NCBI GenBank assembly: GCA_016717655.1
Contig: JADKFC010000028.1
Location: forward strand, 1 to 27,334
Direction: 5' to 3'
DNA: 27,334 bases
Source of the DNA: Saprospiraceae bacterium
GTDB taxonomy: Bacteria > Bacteroidota > Bacteroidia > Chitinophagales > Saprospiraceae
Below are positions 26,839-27,334 of this stretch, piece by piece; the first letter of the stretch is position 1; every line of letters starts with the position of its first letter. The position numbers were made by a program, and so were the translations under genes. The notes under the pieces were generated by a model, which saw only the letters and a program-made list of their open reading frames with translations, made no database searches and had not been told where the DNA came from.

Positions 26839-27334
26839 TTGTTAAAATTTGCCTTACCCTGTCTCCTTATTTTCTGCCTCTTCTTTAGTTGCCGTAAGGA
26901 AGAAGAGAAAAACTATTGTTTTGAAAGTGGCCATACCTTAAACTCAACAGTCATCGGCCATAAGTATGATGATGATTTTGTTCATTTACTTACCCTCGAT
27001 TTGGGGGATGAAATTTGTATCATTACCCTCAATGCCATTAGAATTTTTCCCTACGATACACTGAAACCCAGCTATCAGTTAAACGAAGACATTGGAGGGG
27101 TAGTAGTGAATCCATTTGACACCATTATCCAGTTGCAAAACTCATTTTTCCGGTTTTACCCTTCCTCCAGAACTTTTAAGCACCTATATACACCTCCATT
27201 TTCAATATTTGATTTTTGTGTAACGCCTAACCATGGTATCGGTTACATATGGGGCAATATATTTACCGAACCACCAAAGTTCAATTATTTTGACTTTAGA
27301 TTGAATCAAAACACCACCCTGTTTGAATATGCCA
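26839..27334 (+). CDS. Lipoprotein of unknown function, 3' end beyond the window
   Basis: An open frame from TTG 26839 to the right edge, 165 codons visible with no stop. The TTG is the first start after an in-frame TAA at 26824. The N-terminus is a lipoprotein signal: LLKFALPCLLIFCLFFSC with the lipobox LFFSC, so Cys18 would be lipidated after cleavage by signal peptidase II. The next residues, RKEEEKNYCFESGH, and the rest of the sequence (for example HLLTLDLGDEICIITLNAI) are not a family I recognise. The beta-rich pattern suggests an extracytoplasmic binding or structural protein. It follows the two-component genes but has its own possible promoter and a weak terminator before it, so it is probably a separate unit. 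Confidence 0.72.
   Translation, partial: MLKFALPCLLIFCLFFSCRKEEEKNYCFESGHTLNSTVIGHKYDDDFVHLLTLDLGDEICIITLNAIRIFPYDTLKPSYQLNEDIGGVVVNPFDTIIQLQNSFFRFYPSSRTFKHLYTPPFSIFDFCVTPNHGIGYIWGNIFTEPPKFNYFDFRLNQNTTLFEYA

Overview
The window looks like chromosomal DNA from a member of the Bacteroidota, most likely a Saprospiraceae-like or related marine/sludge lineage. The grounds are a type IX secretion (T9SS) C-terminal sorting domain, a DUF1800/DUF1501 gene pair, a DUF1573 protein, weak Shine-Dalgarno signals with several TTG/GTG starts, and a few TAnnTTTG boxes of the Bacteroides sigma-ABfr type. I saw no tRNA, rRNA, CRISPR array or complete insertion sequence. All family names come from reading motifs, not from database searches.

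Left part (1-7306, all minus strand) is an AT-rich accessory or defence island. It holds the start of a BREX phage-defence operon in the order brxA-brxB-brxC, with brxC running off the left edge. Upstream lies one very large gene of about 1,000 codons (7306 to 4217). It encodes an N-terminal cold-shock domain, a HARP-like motif and a C-terminal cluster of CxxC zinc ribbons. All four genes are broken by single-base frameshifts, about 21 in total. Each piece is well conserved and almost every break is repaired by adding or removing one base, often in a mononucleotide run. I found no stop caused by substitution. This looks more like uncorrected homopolymer errors in a low-coverage island than ordinary gene decay, although real decay is not excluded.

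Middle part (7707-14083, minus strand) holds a large secreted GH38 alpha-mannosidase-type protein, a 45-codon winged-helix fragment preceded by a tandem palindromic operator-like repeat, an SH3-domain secreted protein with a probable frameshift in its signal peptide, and a secreted serine beta-lactamase-fold hydrolase.

Right part (14519-27334) is ordinary chromosome with intact genes: ssb with a terminator; a three-gene plus-strand operon (DUF1800, Tat-type DUF1501, discoidin-like T9SS cargo); a convergent three-gene minus-strand operon of amidohydrolase paralogues, only the middle one keeping the full metal site; a TMEM220-family membrane protein and a DUF1573 protein sharing a bidirectional terminator; a histidine kinase/OmpR-type regulator pair; and a lipoprotein gene that runs off the right edge.

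The most interesting candidate for an undescribed system is the cold-shock/HARP/zinc-ribbon protein next to BREX. The DUF1800-DUF1501-T9SS operon and the three-gene amidohydrolase operon with two degenerate active sites come next.
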